Assembly: GCF_023115465.1 (NCBI RefSeq)
Contig: NZ_CP096034.1
Span: 3,596,001-3,660,000 of the forward strand
Length of the DNA stretch: 64,000 bases
Reading direction: 5' to 3'
Source of the DNA: Gottfriedia acidiceleris
GTDB lineage: Bacteria > Bacillota > Bacilli > Bacillales > Bacillaceae_G
A program made the translations under genes and the position numbers. Numbering within the stretch: position 1 is the stretch's first letter; each line of letters begins with the position of its first letter. Shown here one piece after another: positions 35,715 to 44,782 of the stretch. Under the pieces are notes generated by a model, which was not told the DNA's origin, made no database searches, and saw only the letters and a program-made list of their open reading frames with translations.

Positions 35715-37202
35715 TTAATTTGATTGATTACTTTTGGAAAATAACTCATCTAAAATCTTAATTTTTGCATTTGTATAATGTTCATAACCTTCATTATACG
35801 ATTTAGGATCTTTTGCATTAGCAAAACGAGTTATTTGACGAGTTTCCGGATTTACAAACTTACTAGATGCACCACAACCTAAACCAATAATTGTTTGTTC
35901 TTCTTCCATAATTAAAATATTATACAAGCTTTCTTGACCATCAACAGAGTATCCAATGTTTTCAAGATTACCTAATATATTTTTTTGACGGTATAAATAG
36001 TAAGGATGATAGTTATGATTTTTTGTCCATACAGTTGCTTCAGTCATCATTTGCAGCACTTCATCTCGATCTGCAACTTTATATTTTTGTTTGTTTTGCG
36101 TCATTTCTGAGGCTCTTTTAAATGAAAGTGTATGAACAGTCAATGATTCAGGCATTAACTTTTCAGTTTCATCTAATGTATATTGAAATTCTTTTAAACC
36201 TTCTCCAGGTAAACCAATAATCAAATCCATATTTATATTATTCATACCCATTGCACGGGCTAAATGATACTTTGTTATTGTTTCATCTACAGTGTGATGT
36301 CTTCCAATCGCTTTTAAAGTTTCTTGGATATAGGACTGTGGATTTATACTAATACGATCAATATTCCATTTATTTAAAACATCTAATTTTTCTGGCGTAA
36401 TTGTATCAGGCCTACCAGCCTCTACCGTAATTTCACGAACCTGCTTCATATTTGGAAATGATTCGTGCATCTTAGCATACAGTAAGTCCATTTCTTCTGC
36501 TGTAATACTAGTAGGTGTCCCTCCGCCATAATAAATCGTCGTAATGTTAATTCCACGTTCCTTTAGAAACTCACCAATTTTTTCCATTTCGTAATGTAAT
36601 CCGTATAAGAATGAATCGACTGCACCTTGTTTCCCTTGAATAGCATAAGCTGGGAATGTACAATAAGCACACTTAGTAGGGCAATATGGGATACCTATAT
36701 AAAGACTAACCTCATTTTGTAAGTTATATAAATCTGGTATTACTTTTAATTGACGATCGACGATTGATTGCATTAATTCAATTTTTTCGTCATGGATTAA
36801 ATAGTCATTTCGTAGCTCATCATGTGCCATTTCCTTTGACATACCAGATTTAAGTTTGGAATGAAGGAGCTTAGTTGGTCGTATACCAGTTAAGATTCCC
36901 CACTTTTGCTGGATTCCAGTATGCTCCTGTAGTAATGATAAAAAGACAAAGTTAACTGCTTTCTTTTTAAATTTAAATGATTCTCGATCATCTTTACCAT
37001 CTACATAGCCTGTAGTTGCTTCGAAATTCGTACCTAACCTACCAACTACTTGTTTATTAACTTCATCTAACACAAAACTTACTTCTATATCTGCATCTAT
37101 TTTTTCTAACGATACATCACAGTCTTCAAAGAATAGTTGAGCTAATAGCTCTAACGGTCTTTGAAAACGAATATCCTCTAAACCTTTAATATATATTTTC
37201 AT
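35715..37202 (-). CDS. hemZ: radical-SAM coproporphyrinogen dehydrogenase-like HemZ
   Basis: A 495-residue radical SAM protein of the HemN/HemZ family. The 4Fe-4S motif is YCPTKCAYCTF (about 172-182), preceded by YIGIP, and the IYYGGGTPTSI block (about 219-229) contacts SAM. An unusual N-terminal domain (about 1-165) is shared by the HemZ branch. HemZ has been linked to anaerobic heme synthesis in B. subtilis, but the activity of this branch is debated. AAAGGTGAT precedes ATG. Confidence 0.9.
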   Translation of the reverse strand: MKIYIKGLEDIRFQRPLELLAQLFFEDCDVSLEKIDADIEVSFVLDEVNKQVVGRLGTNFEATTGYVDGKDDRESFKFKKKAVNFVFLSLLQEHTGIQQKWGILTGIRPTKLLHSKLKSGMSKEMAHDELRNDYLIHDEKIELMQSIVDRQLKVIPDLYNLQNEVSLYIGIPYCPTKCAYCTFPAYAIQGKQGAVDSFLYGLHYEMEKIGEFLKERGINITTIYYGGGTPTSITAEEMDLLYAKMHESFPNMKQVREITVEAGRPDTITPEKLDVLNKWNIDRISINPQSYIQETLKAIGRHHTVDETITKYHLARAMGMNNINMDLIIGLPGEGLKEFQYTLDETEKLMPESLTVHTLSFKRASEMTQNKQKYKVADRDEVLQMMTEATVWTKNHNYHPYYLYRQKNILGNLENIGYSVDGQESLYNILIMEEEQTIIGLGCGASSKFVNPETRQITRFANAKDPKSYNEGYEHYTNAKIKILDELFSKSNQSN

Positions 37203-37277
37203 TTTATTATCACCTTTTTAAGTTATCACTTAAGTATAAAATTAAAGAGTAACAAGGTCAATTATTTAAAATCCACT

Positions 37278-37324
37278 AAAAAAGCCTGGTTTTCGAAGAG
37301 AATTCTCTTGAAAGCCAGGCTTTT
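37278..37324 (-). terminator. intrinsic terminator of yhaX
   Basis: Stem AAGCCTGGCTTTC / GAAAACCAGGCTT with one bulge, followed by a T run on the minus strand. Confidence 0.8.
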
Positions 37325-37326
37325 AT

Positions 37327-38196
37327 TTATTTTTCGATTTTTAAATGTGTTTTTAAGAATGGCAGTGGGAATTGTTTCCTGAAATGCTCCTTGATCATAT
37401 AAGGAACACCATTTTGATCATTAGATCTTGTAATCCAGTCTGCTACTTTTTTAATCTCTACAGGAGCATTTGACATAGCAACTCCTAAACCTGCATGCTC
37501 AATTAATGGTAAATCACTAAAATTATCTCCGATTACAACCATTTCGTTATAAGAAATTCCTAAATGTTCACCTAATCGTTTTAATCCTGAATATTTTGAA
37601 ATTCCTTTTCGAACGATTTCAATTTTACGATCTTCATCACATAAGCAATCAAGATGTGGATACTTTGCATTCAATTCTTGTTTCACCTTATTTTTCTCTA
37701 CTTCATCAGAGAAATAACATTCGATTTTTAACGGTGCTATTGAATTTTCCAGAATGCTATCTGAAAGTGATTCAACAAATTGGATTGGATAAAAGACAGG
37801 ATCAGCATTTGATAAAACTGCTTTTGCCACTAAATTAGATTGTAATTTTTTTCGATTTCCGATTGAAAAATGTTCATGTGATAACCGAATATTACAATCA
37901 TACTTTTCTAGTTTTTTAACGATGTCATAAGCTTCTTCCTCTTCAATTCTCTTTTCAAATAATGGTTCATCAAGCTTTGAAGAGATAAAGGCACCTGAGT
38001 GAGAGACCATAAGGTTATTAACCTTAAGAGCTTTTGCAATTTTTTTTGTAGCTTGGAAATTTCTACTTGTATATAAGGTTACATAAATCCCTTTGTCTTG
38101 AACGTATTCAACAGCCTCTTTCGATTCTTTTGAAAGTTTTCCATTGGATTGCAATAAAGTACCATCTATATTAATTGCAAGTAACTTATAAATCAC
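37327..38196 (-). CDS. yhaX: Cof-type HAD-family protein, YhaX-like, nucleophile Asp replaced by Asn
   Basis: A 289-residue HAD protein of the Cof/IIB subfamily. Motif I reads AINIDGTLL: the first, catalytic aspartate (position 9) is asparagine, while the second (Asp11) is kept. Motif II is YTSRN, motif III lysine lies in ISKYSGLK, and motif IV is VIGDNFSDLPLIEHAG. Without the nucleophile normal phosphatase activity is not expected, so it may bind rather than hydrolyse a phosphorylated ligand. The start is GTG 38196, with GGGGGAG 5 nt upstream. Confidence 0.85.
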   Translation of the reverse strand: MIYKLLAINIDGTLLQSNGKLSKESKEAVEYVQDKGIYVTLYTSRNFQATKKIAKALKVNNLMVSHSGAFISSKLDEPLFEKRIEEEEAYDIVKKLEKYDCNIRLSHEHFSIGNRKKLQSNLVAKAVLSNADPVFYPIQFVESLSDSILENSIAPLKIECYFSDEVEKNKVKQELNAKYPHLDCLCDEDRKIEIVRKGISKYSGLKRLGEHLGISYNEMVVIGDNFSDLPLIEHAGLGVAMSNAPVEIKKVADWITRSNDQNGVPYMIKEHFRKQFPLPFLKTHLKIEK

Positions 38197-38328
38197 TTAA
38201 TCTCCCCCATTTCGCGAAGAAATACCTTACTAGAAATATATGACATGCTTCATTTAATTAGAACATTATAGGCTTTTATTATATCCATTCTTATTTGAAG
38301 TCTCTCCTATGATAAAAAAGGGATAAAG

Positions 38329-38380
38329 AAAGGCAGGAAAAAGTAAAAGAATGAAAGATCCTCTTCTTATCCTGCCTTTT
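38329..38380 (-). terminator. hairpin terminator of yheA
   Basis: Stem AAAGGCAGGA / TCCTGCCTTT with a long A/G-rich loop. The T run after it is short. Confidence 0.6.
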
Positions 38381-38385
38381 AAATA

Positions 38386-38742
38386 TTAAAGTTCAAGTAA
38401 AGCTTTATAAAATTCTTCTAATGGACTCATGACAATTTTATTTACATCTTGGATGACTAAATTGAGTCTTTGTTCTACTTGCATTAAGTTTGCAATTAAA
38501 GGATTTTGAGACACTCTTGCAACAATTTCTTGTCCTTTTGCATTTTCTTCAGGTGTAACTGCTTCACCTTGATACATTTTTTGTTGCATCGCCTTTTGGA
38601 AATTTTGAAATTCCATAAATAATGGTTTTGCATTTGGATCAGCTAATACTTGTGAATATAGTGATTGTAAGTTTTTAAATTCAGGTTGCTCCTTAAAAGC
38701 GTTTTGTAGTGAGTATGCAATATCATAAATATTTACAGCCAT
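38386..38742 (-). CDS. yheA: YlbF/YmcA-family protein YheA
   Basis: A 118-residue all-helical protein of the YlbF/YmcA (Com_YlbF) family, relatives of the RNase Y accessory proteins. The blocks MAVNIYDIAYSLQNAFKEQPEF, SQVLADPNAKPLFMEFQ and VTPEENAKGQEIV are typical of YheA. GGAGG lies 7 nt before ATG 38742. An ATG 45 bp upstream lacks a site. B. subtilis yheA is likewise next to the yheC/yheD genes. Confidence 0.88.
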   Translation of the reverse strand: MAVNIYDIAYSLQNAFKEQPEFKNLQSLYSQVLADPNAKPLFMEFQNFQKAMQQKMYQGEAVTPEENAKGQEIVARVSQNPLIANLMQVEQRLNLVIQDVNKIVMSPLEEFYKALLEL

Positions 38743-38854
38743 GTTACTACCTCCTATAAACTTTTGTATCTCCACTATAGCAAACATTCTATTATATGTC
38801 AGTCTTTCTAAAATAAATCAAACTTTCTTCCCTAAAAATTTCCTAAAGGCATTC

Positions 38855-38882
38855 ACCAACTAGGCGAATATCACATAGTATA
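38855..38882 (+). promoter_or_regulatory. sigma-K-like promoter of the YheC/D operon
   Basis: AC (38855-38856), 17 bp, CATAGTATA (38874-38882), matching AC-N16/17-CATANNNTA. It lies about 34 bp upstream of the first gene's start. A mother-cell sporulation promoter fits coat-associated products. Confidence 0.45.
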
Positions 38883-38915
38883 CAACGACAATTATTTTGG
38901 AAAGGAGGAGAACCA

Positions 38916-40010
38916 TTGCAATCTTTTCCTAAAAATCAAGAACCCCAATCTTTTGTTGTAGTAACTGATTCAATCAATGAGGATTCATTAAATCCGCTCG
39001 GTTCAATAACGACACTTTGTGAGGAACTATCAGAGTTATGCGGAGACTCTGATATTGATTTCTATGTAACGACATTTAAAAAACTACTAACGAATGAATT
39101 AAAAGGATATAAGCGTTCAGATAATGGCTGGACTTTAATGAATGTACCTGCCCCTTCCATCATTCATAACCGAATTCATTCAAGAAGACTTGAACGAACG
39201 AAAGAGTTTAAATTACTTAATTCTTCGCTAACAAGTCAACAAATACCTTTTTTTAATGCTCGCTTCTTAAATAAGCTTGAAGTTTTTAAAGCTCTAATCG
39301 ATTCAGCCTATATAAAGCCATACGTTCCATATACTGAGGAATGCTGCTCAGTTGAACAATTAGAGAATTTTATTCAAAAATATAAAACGGTTTTTATTAA
39401 ACCAATTCACGGTAGCCAAGGTAGAAACATTTTTAAGGTTACAAAAGATAAAGATTTGTATCGTTTAAAAAATAGCCAAAATTCCGAAGTAGAAGTTGAA
39501 TATAAATCAATTTCTCAACTATTTCATCCAATTAAACAGCAATTAAGTAAGCGTACTTTTATCATCCAAGAAGGCTTACCTTTAATTAGTAAAGATGATC
39601 GACTTGTTGATTTTAGATTTTTATGTCACAAAAATAAATTTAATAAATGGGAAGTAACTTCAACTGTAGCAAGGATTGGCCACCCTACGCAGTTTGTAAG
39701 CAATTTGGCACGCGGGGGTGACCTTCAAAAAATTGATCAGTTTTTAAGTCAATATTTACAAAAGAAGGAGCGAATTCACTTTAAAAAATTATTGATAGAA
39801 TTAGCCATCGAATGCTGTATATGTATAGACTCCTCCTTTGATGGATTATTCGCTGAGTTTGGAGTGGATCTTGCTATAGACAATGAATTTAACCCTTGGG
39901 TTATCGAAATAAATTCAAAGCCATCTAAGGATTTACAAGTTTCAGAATCAATTCAAAAAATTAGACCTTCAACAAAAGCTATTTTTTCTCTTGTTCAATC
40001 ATATTTATAA
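38916..40010 (+). CDS. ATP-grasp spore-coat-associated protein (YheC/YheD family), paralogue 1
   Basis: A 364-residue member of the YheC/YheD family, annotated in spore formers as endospore coat-associated ATP-grasp proteins. The nucleotide-binding lysine block FIKPIHGSQGRNIF (about 155-168), the RLVDFRFLCH segment and the metal site AEFGVDLAID..WVIEINSKPS (about 310-330) are intact. The start is TTG 38916, with AAAGGAGG 7 nt before. It is the first of four consecutive paralogues and lies behind a sigma-K-like promoter. Substrate is unknown; the fold suggests ATP-dependent ligation of a carboxylate. Confidence 0.85.
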   Translation: MQSFPKNQEPQSFVVVTDSINEDSLNPLGSITTLCEELSELCGDSDIDFYVTTFKKLLTNELKGYKRSDNGWTLMNVPAPSIIHNRIHSRRLERTKEFKLLNSSLTSQQIPFFNARFLNKLEVFKALIDSAYIKPYVPYTEECCSVEQLENFIQKYKTVFIKPIHGSQGRNIFKVTKDKDLYRLKNSQNSEVEVEYKSISQLFHPIKQQLSKRTFIIQEGLPLISKDDRLVDFRFLCHKNKFNKWEVTSTVARIGHPTQFVSNLARGGDLQKIDQFLSQYLQKKERIHFKKLLIELAIECCICIDSSFDGLFAEFGVDLAIDNEFNPWVIEINSKPSKDLQVSESIQKIRPSTKAIFSLVQSYL

Positions 40011-40028
40011 GTACAAGGAGTGAAAAGA

Positions 40029-41114
40029 ATGAGAATAGGTTATTTATCTCTTAAAGAAAGACAAGAAGGTGAATACGTTCAGCATATGGCGAAAGAAGCA
40101 AGTAAACTTGGTTACGAATTCGTTCAATTTACCCCTTTTAATATTCAACCAGCTACTGAAGAAATTATGGGTTGGAAGTATATAGCAGAAACAGAACAAT
40201 GGGAGAAAACAACATTTGAAATACCGAATTATATTTATGATCGTTGCTTCTATTCCCCAAGCATTAAAAGTAAGCAAGCAAAGCCTATTGTTGACTGGCT
40301 AAAAAAACGTAAAGACATCACTTTTTTAGGATATGGACTGCCAGGAAAATGGGAAACTTATCAAGCTCTAGCAACTGATGAAAGTTTAAATCCATATATC
40401 CCTAAAACAAAAAAACTATTACACTTAGCTGTATTTTTTGAAGAACTTAGAAAAACGCGCAAGCTCGTCATTAAACCAATCCATGGTTCAAGAGGAATCA
40501 ATATTTATTTTATTACGTTAAGTGCCTATTCAATTAGTGTTTCAACACAAAAACAAAAGAAAGTAATTGAAACTGTTTACGAAACACGTGATGAATTTTT
40601 TGAGTGGCTACAACCGATTGTTGAATCAAAAGGATATGTTTATCAAAATTATCTAGACCTCCAAACAAAATCGCGTGAAGCATTTGATTTAAGGATCCTT
40701 TTACAAAAAAATGAAAATGGTGAATGGCAAGCAGTTGGCAAAGGTGTTCGCATCGGTCAGCCTAATTCAATTGTTGCAAATTTAAGTGCAGGAAGTAATG
40801 CAGTTCCATTTGAAGAATGGATTACTCAATTTAGTCAAAGAACTGCTTTAATATTACAGCAAGATATTGAGACAATTTGCAAACAATTACCAGTCACCCT
40901 TGAAAAGAATTTCCTTCCTTTATTTGAAATTGGTTTAGATTTAGGTATTGATTCAAATCAAGCCATCTGGATTTTAGATGTTAATTCAAAGCCTGGTAGA
41001 AAAGTTTTACTTCAAACCGACCCTTCTATCCAGCAGAAGCTTTACTCAGCACCCATACAGTATTGTTTACATTTACAAACGAAATCTAAAAGCGAAAGAA
41101 GTGAAATTAAATAA
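40029..41114 (+). CDS. ATP-grasp spore-coat-associated protein (YheC/YheD family), paralogue 2
   Basis: A 361-residue paralogue starting MRIGYLSLKERQEGEY. ATG 40029 is preferred to GTG 40020 because AAGGAG is 8 nt away. ATP-grasp blocks are LVIKPIHGSRGINIYF, AFDLRILLQKNENGEW, VRIGQPNSIVANLSAG and FEIGLDLGID..WILDVNSKPGRK. It begins 18 bp after paralogue 1, and its stop TAATG overlaps the next start, so the genes form one operon. Confidence 0.85.
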   Translation: MRIGYLSLKERQEGEYVQHMAKEASKLGYEFVQFTPFNIQPATEEIMGWKYIAETEQWEKTTFEIPNYIYDRCFYSPSIKSKQAKPIVDWLKKRKDITFLGYGLPGKWETYQALATDESLNPYIPKTKKLLHLAVFFEELRKTRKLVIKPIHGSRGINIYFITLSAYSISVSTQKQKKVIETVYETRDEFFEWLQPIVESKGYVYQNYLDLQTKSREAFDLRILLQKNENGEWQAVGKGVRIGQPNSIVANLSAGSNAVPFEEWITQFSQRTALILQQDIETICKQLPVTLEKNFLPLFEIGLDLGIDSNQAIWILDVNSKPGRKVLLQTDPSIQQKLYSAPIQYCLHLQTKSKSERSEIK

Positions 41115-42469
41115 TGAATGAAGTTTATAAAATCGTTACTCATCGACAGAGTAAGAATCTAGTGTGTATCCCTGAAGAGCTTACTACTTCTAGAAATATT
41201 GAATATATTGCTTTTGGTCAAAAAAAATACCCTTGTCAACTAGTTACGATGAATACACTTCACCATATTATTTCGATATCAGAGCATTTAGTCGAAATGC
41301 TCTGTATACCTTTTGAAGGTTCTATTGAGCCTATTATTATCGGAAATACTTTACAGCTTGGGCCGCTCGTCGGAATTTTCACCGCCGGCTTTACTGAGTC
41401 ACTACTTCGCCCTATCGGTGATCGTAGCTTTATGTTTGCAAACTTAATTGCAGAAAATAATCACAAAAATAGCTTTATCTTTGTATTTGGTACTCACGGA
41501 ATAGATTGGGAATCTGAAACCGTTCAAGGTTATTTCTTTACAAATAAAAGGTGGATCAAGGAAGTCGTTCCTTTTCCAACGGTTATTTATAATAGGTTAC
41601 CTAATCGAAAAGTTGAGGTTCATAAATCAATTAAACGCGTACGTCATAAATTAGAAAAAGAATACAAAATCCCATGGTTTAATCCTGGATTCTTCAATAA
41701 ATGGGACTTATATTTAAAATTAAAAAATGAAGAATCAGTTGCACATTATCTCCCAAAAACAGTAAAGTTCCATAATTTTGACACGATTGAAGAATTATTA
41801 TCGCAATACCAATTTGTATATGTTAAACCTGAAAATGGTAGCCTCGGTTCAAAAGTCATTTTAATACGTTATCATCGAGACGAAGGAATTTATTATTGTC
41901 GATATCGTGATTTTGAAACAAATAAACTTCAAAAATTCTCATCACTACAATCTTTAATTAATCATGTTTTTCGTAGTACGAAGTTACACGACTTCATTGT
42001 ACAACAAGGAATTTCACTGATTCGTTACGAGCATCAGCCTGTCGATTTCCGAGTTCATACAAACAAGGATGCTTTAGGAAAATGGCATGTAACGGTTATT
42101 GCCGCAAAAGTAGCAGGAAAGGGTAGCACAACTACTCACTTAAATAACGGTGGTCGTGTGAAAACTCTTGAAGAACTATTTGACCAGGAAAAAGCGAAAA
42201 GAATACATGATAAATTATCTACGGCTGCATTAAAAATTAGTGAATCTTTAGATCGTCAAGTAGATGGTCATATCGGAGAAATTGGATTTGATATAGGTGT
42301 TGATAAGGATGAAAAAATTTGGCTTTTCGAAGCGAATTCTAAACCTGGAAGATCAATCTTTTCAAATCCTAGTTTCCAAGAAAATGACAAACAAATTAAA
42401 AAACTATTTTTGGAATATGCTACTCATCTTTCCAAAAAGGGTAATGAACTCGAGGTTTCAATGAAATGA
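41114..42469 (+). CDS. yheD: ATP-grasp spore-coat-associated protein, paralogue 3 (YheD-like length)
   Basis: The longest member (451 residues, about the length of B. subtilis YheD). It has an extra N-terminal domain (about 1-95) ahead of the common core PLVGIFTAGFTESLLRPIGDR. Core blocks are VYVKPENGSLGSKVILI, QPVDFRVHTNKD, AGKGSTTTHLNNGGR and GEIGFDIGVD..WLFEANSKPGRS. Its start overlaps the stop of paralogue 2 and has only a weak ribosome-binding site, so translation is probably coupled. Confidence 0.85.
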   Translation: MNEVYKIVTHRQSKNLVCIPEELTTSRNIEYIAFGQKKYPCQLVTMNTLHHIISISEHLVEMLCIPFEGSIEPIIIGNTLQLGPLVGIFTAGFTESLLRPIGDRSFMFANLIAENNHKNSFIFVFGTHGIDWESETVQGYFFTNKRWIKEVVPFPTVIYNRLPNRKVEVHKSIKRVRHKLEKEYKIPWFNPGFFNKWDLYLKLKNEESVAHYLPKTVKFHNFDTIEELLSQYQFVYVKPENGSLGSKVILIRYHRDEGIYYCRYRDFETNKLQKFSSLQSLINHVFRSTKLHDFIVQQGISLIRYEHQPVDFRVHTNKDALGKWHVTVIAAKVAGKGSTTTHLNNGGRVKTLEELFDQEKAKRIHDKLSTAALKISESLDRQVDGHIGEIGFDIGVDKDEKIWLFEANSKPGRSIFSNPSFQENDKQIKKLFLEYATHLSKKGNELEVSMK

Positions 42470-43635
42470 TCTCTGTTTTTTATCATCTTGATAAAAATAC
42501 TTGGTCACATGACCATAGTGAATCAAGATATTCCATAGGCCATAATCGGCATACTATATTACCATCTCAAAACGATCGTTCAAATTCCATACAATTTCAG
42601 GTAAAAAAAAAAGGAACACATTTAGGCCCTATTATTGGTATTTTAACAAACGAAGATCGGCTACCTTTTAGTGGAAATATTAAGACCTTTAAAAGAATTT
42701 GTAAGAAGGTATTAACTGAAGGCGGTATACCTATCATATTAACTCCTACCGCCCTCTCTGGTAAATCGGTTAAATGTTATACGTTTTGTTTTAAAACAAA
42801 AAAATGGCTTAAGCTATTTTCTCCTTTACCAGACGTTATTTATAATCGCATACCATCTGTACAGTACGAATCTAACGAGGATTATAAAAATTTCCGAGTA
42901 AAAATCTCTGAACTAGACATTCCTTTTTTTAACGAATCATATCTCTCAAAAATACAAACAACGTCAATATTATCTTCAAACGACTTTTTAAAAAATTATA
43001 TACCAAAAACAATCGGTTTAACTAGCGAAAAAGATTTATATTTCTATTTGAAAAAATGGAAATTTCTATATGTGAAGAAACATAATTCTTCAAAGGGATT
43101 TGGCGTGTTTAAGCTCTCCTTGAAAAGCGATAAAGAAGTCATAATCCGTAATGCATTTCATGTGGAATTGGTGAAATCAATTAGTGAATGTTGGAAATTT
43201 CTAAGTTCATTAAGCGAGGATTTTATTTGTCAACAAGGAATAGTGAGCGAATTACCAGATGGAAGAAAGTTTGATTTACGAATTCTTGCACATAAAAGTG
43301 AAAATAACTATATTCTTTCTGGTATCGGTGTAAGAGTAGGAACATTTAATGCCATAACAACTCATGTACCTAGAGGTGGTAGCATTATTACGATTGAAGA
43401 ACTACCGATTGAATTAAATTTTTCATTATTACAAGAAATAGTCAAACAAACAGGAATTGCATTAAATATGGACGATGCACATTTTTATGAATTTTCAATG
43501 GATATCGGAATTCAAAACAATCATTACTATATTTTTGAAATTAACTCTAAACCAATGGTCTTTGACGAGATTGCGATCAAAGAAAAAGGACTTGAAAACT
43601 TAATTCGACTATTTTATGAACTTTCGAATTTTTAA
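42466..43635 (+). CDS. ATP-grasp spore-coat-associated protein (YheC/YheD family), paralogue 4
   Basis: A 389-residue paralogue whose ATG overlaps the previous TGA (ATGA). After about 60 variable residues come the core blocks GTHLGPIIGILTNEDRLPF, VIYNRIPSVQYE, LYVKKHNSSKGFGVF (the glycine-rich loop is altered relative to the others, Ser-Ser-Lys-Gly), KFDLRILAHK and MDIGIQNNHYYIFEINSKPM. The metal-site Asp/Glu/Asn residues are kept. It ends the operon before a terminator. Confidence 0.83.
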   Translation: MISVFYHLDKNTWSHDHSESRYSIGHNRHTILPSQNDRSNSIQFQVKKKGTHLGPIIGILTNEDRLPFSGNIKTFKRICKKVLTEGGIPIILTPTALSGKSVKCYTFCFKTKKWLKLFSPLPDVIYNRIPSVQYESNEDYKNFRVKISELDIPFFNESYLSKIQTTSILSSNDFLKNYIPKTIGLTSEKDLYFYLKKWKFLYVKKHNSSKGFGVFKLSLKSDKEVIIRNAFHVELVKSISECWKFLSSLSEDFICQQGIVSELPDGRKFDLRILAHKSENNYILSGIGVRVGTFNAITTHVPRGGSIITIEELPIELNFSLLQEIVKQTGIALNMDDAHFYEFSMDIGIQNNHYYIFEINSKPMVFDEIAIKEKGLENLIRLFYELSNF

Positions 43636-43669
43636 CAGTAGTTACACAGCTACTGTTCTTTTTTATTTT
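43634..43669 (+). terminator. terminator of the four-gene ATP-grasp operon
   Basis: Stem AACAGTAG / CTACTGTT followed by CTTTTTTATTTT, overlapping the last stop codon. Confidence 0.8.
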
Positions 43670-43720
43670 ATATAACAATGATAAACTAATATGAAATAAT
43701 GCTTCGGAAGGTAATGAATA

Positions 43721-44650
43721 ATGAATATGATTGATAAAATTAAGACATTATTTGGGAGTGAGTCTGTTTCAGTCACTCCTGATGAAAATACATATATGGA
43801 TTACTCTTGGTTTTCTACTGAAAATCAAGAAATATTCGGGATTAAAAAAAATTCAATATCAGAGGAACAAAATAACCTACTGGAATGTCTTTTTACAAAA
43901 TTAGTATCAGATGCAATTTTGCTGCCATCTGAACAAAGCGAGTGGTTTCAATATTTATTTTTAAGGAAAGGACATAATCCTTTCTCTTTCGAAACCGAAG
44001 TTTCTCTCCCTACTTCAATTCGTTTTATTCATTTTTATAGCAATCAGTTATTCTCTAGTAAAACCGAGTTTGAAGAAGCAATCAATGCATTCTTTCATAA
44101 AGAAGTAATAGTCGTTTGGAATTCGGCTAAGGAAGGCGTCATTATTGAAAAAATAATCGATCAACCATTTAACAAAGAATTTTTAGAGCATATGCAAGAA
44201 ATCATTGCAGCTGACTTGTACCATGATGTCACCTTTTTTGTAGGAAAACGCTATTTACCATTAGCGAATCTAAGCCTTTATTTTGATATTGAACATCAAT
44301 GTTTTAAAAAAGCATTATCCGTAAAAAAGCAAAAAAATATTCTTTGGTTATCAAAAGAAATGCTTTATTATATCCTCTCTTTTTTACCAGATGATTTACA
44401 AAAGGAATTACCTAATTTATTTTTGAATGATATGAAAATTGATGATCCAATTCTTTCAACGGTAAAAATCTTTCTTCAACAAAATTTAAATGTTACTGCT
44501 ACTTCAAAAAAAGCTTTTTTACATCGAAATACTGTTCAATATCGTCTTGATAAGTTTTCGGAACAAACTGGTATAGATTTAAAGCATTTCGAGGATGGAT
44601 TAGTTATATTTTTAGCCATTCATTTACTTGAGATCGGGATTGAAAATTAA
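43721..44650 (+). CDS. PucR/CdaR-type helix-turn-helix regulator (YxkF-like)
   Basis: A 309-residue protein with a C-terminal PucR-type HTH (DPILSTVKIFLQQNLNVTATSKKAFLHRNTVQYRLDKFSEQTGIDLK, about 248-294), in which HRNTVQYRLDK is the recognisable core. The N-terminal sensor region has no identified domain. B. subtilis yxkF has the same C-terminal domain and adjoins msmX, so this is the likely orthologue. GGAAGG precedes ATG. Confidence 0.75.
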   Translation: MNMIDKIKTLFGSESVSVTPDENTYMDYSWFSTENQEIFGIKKNSISEEQNNLLECLFTKLVSDAILLPSEQSEWFQYLFLRKGHNPFSFETEVSLPTSIRFIHFYSNQLFSSKTEFEEAINAFFHKEVIVVWNSAKEGVIIEKIIDQPFNKEFLEHMQEIIAADLYHDVTFFVGKRYLPLANLSLYFDIEHQCFKKALSVKKQKNILWLSKEMLYYILSFLPDDLQKELPNLFLNDMKIDDPILSTVKIFLQQNLNVTATSKKAFLHRNTVQYRLDKFSEQTGIDLKHFEDGLVIFLAIHLLEIGIEN

Positions 44651-44654
44651 TTAA

Positions 44655-44698
44655 AGCCTATTTTGTGCACCTTGTACAAAGTAGGCTATTTTTTTTTG
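44655..44698 (+). terminator. terminator after the PucR-like regulator
   Basis: Stem AGCCTA..TTGT / ACAA..TAGGCT followed by nine T. Confidence 0.8.
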
Positions 44699-44782
44699 TG
44701 AACCTTTGCCATTGTTTATAAACGCTTAAATGTTTACAATAAAACCAATGAAACCGATTACAAATAGTTGGAGGTAATACTA

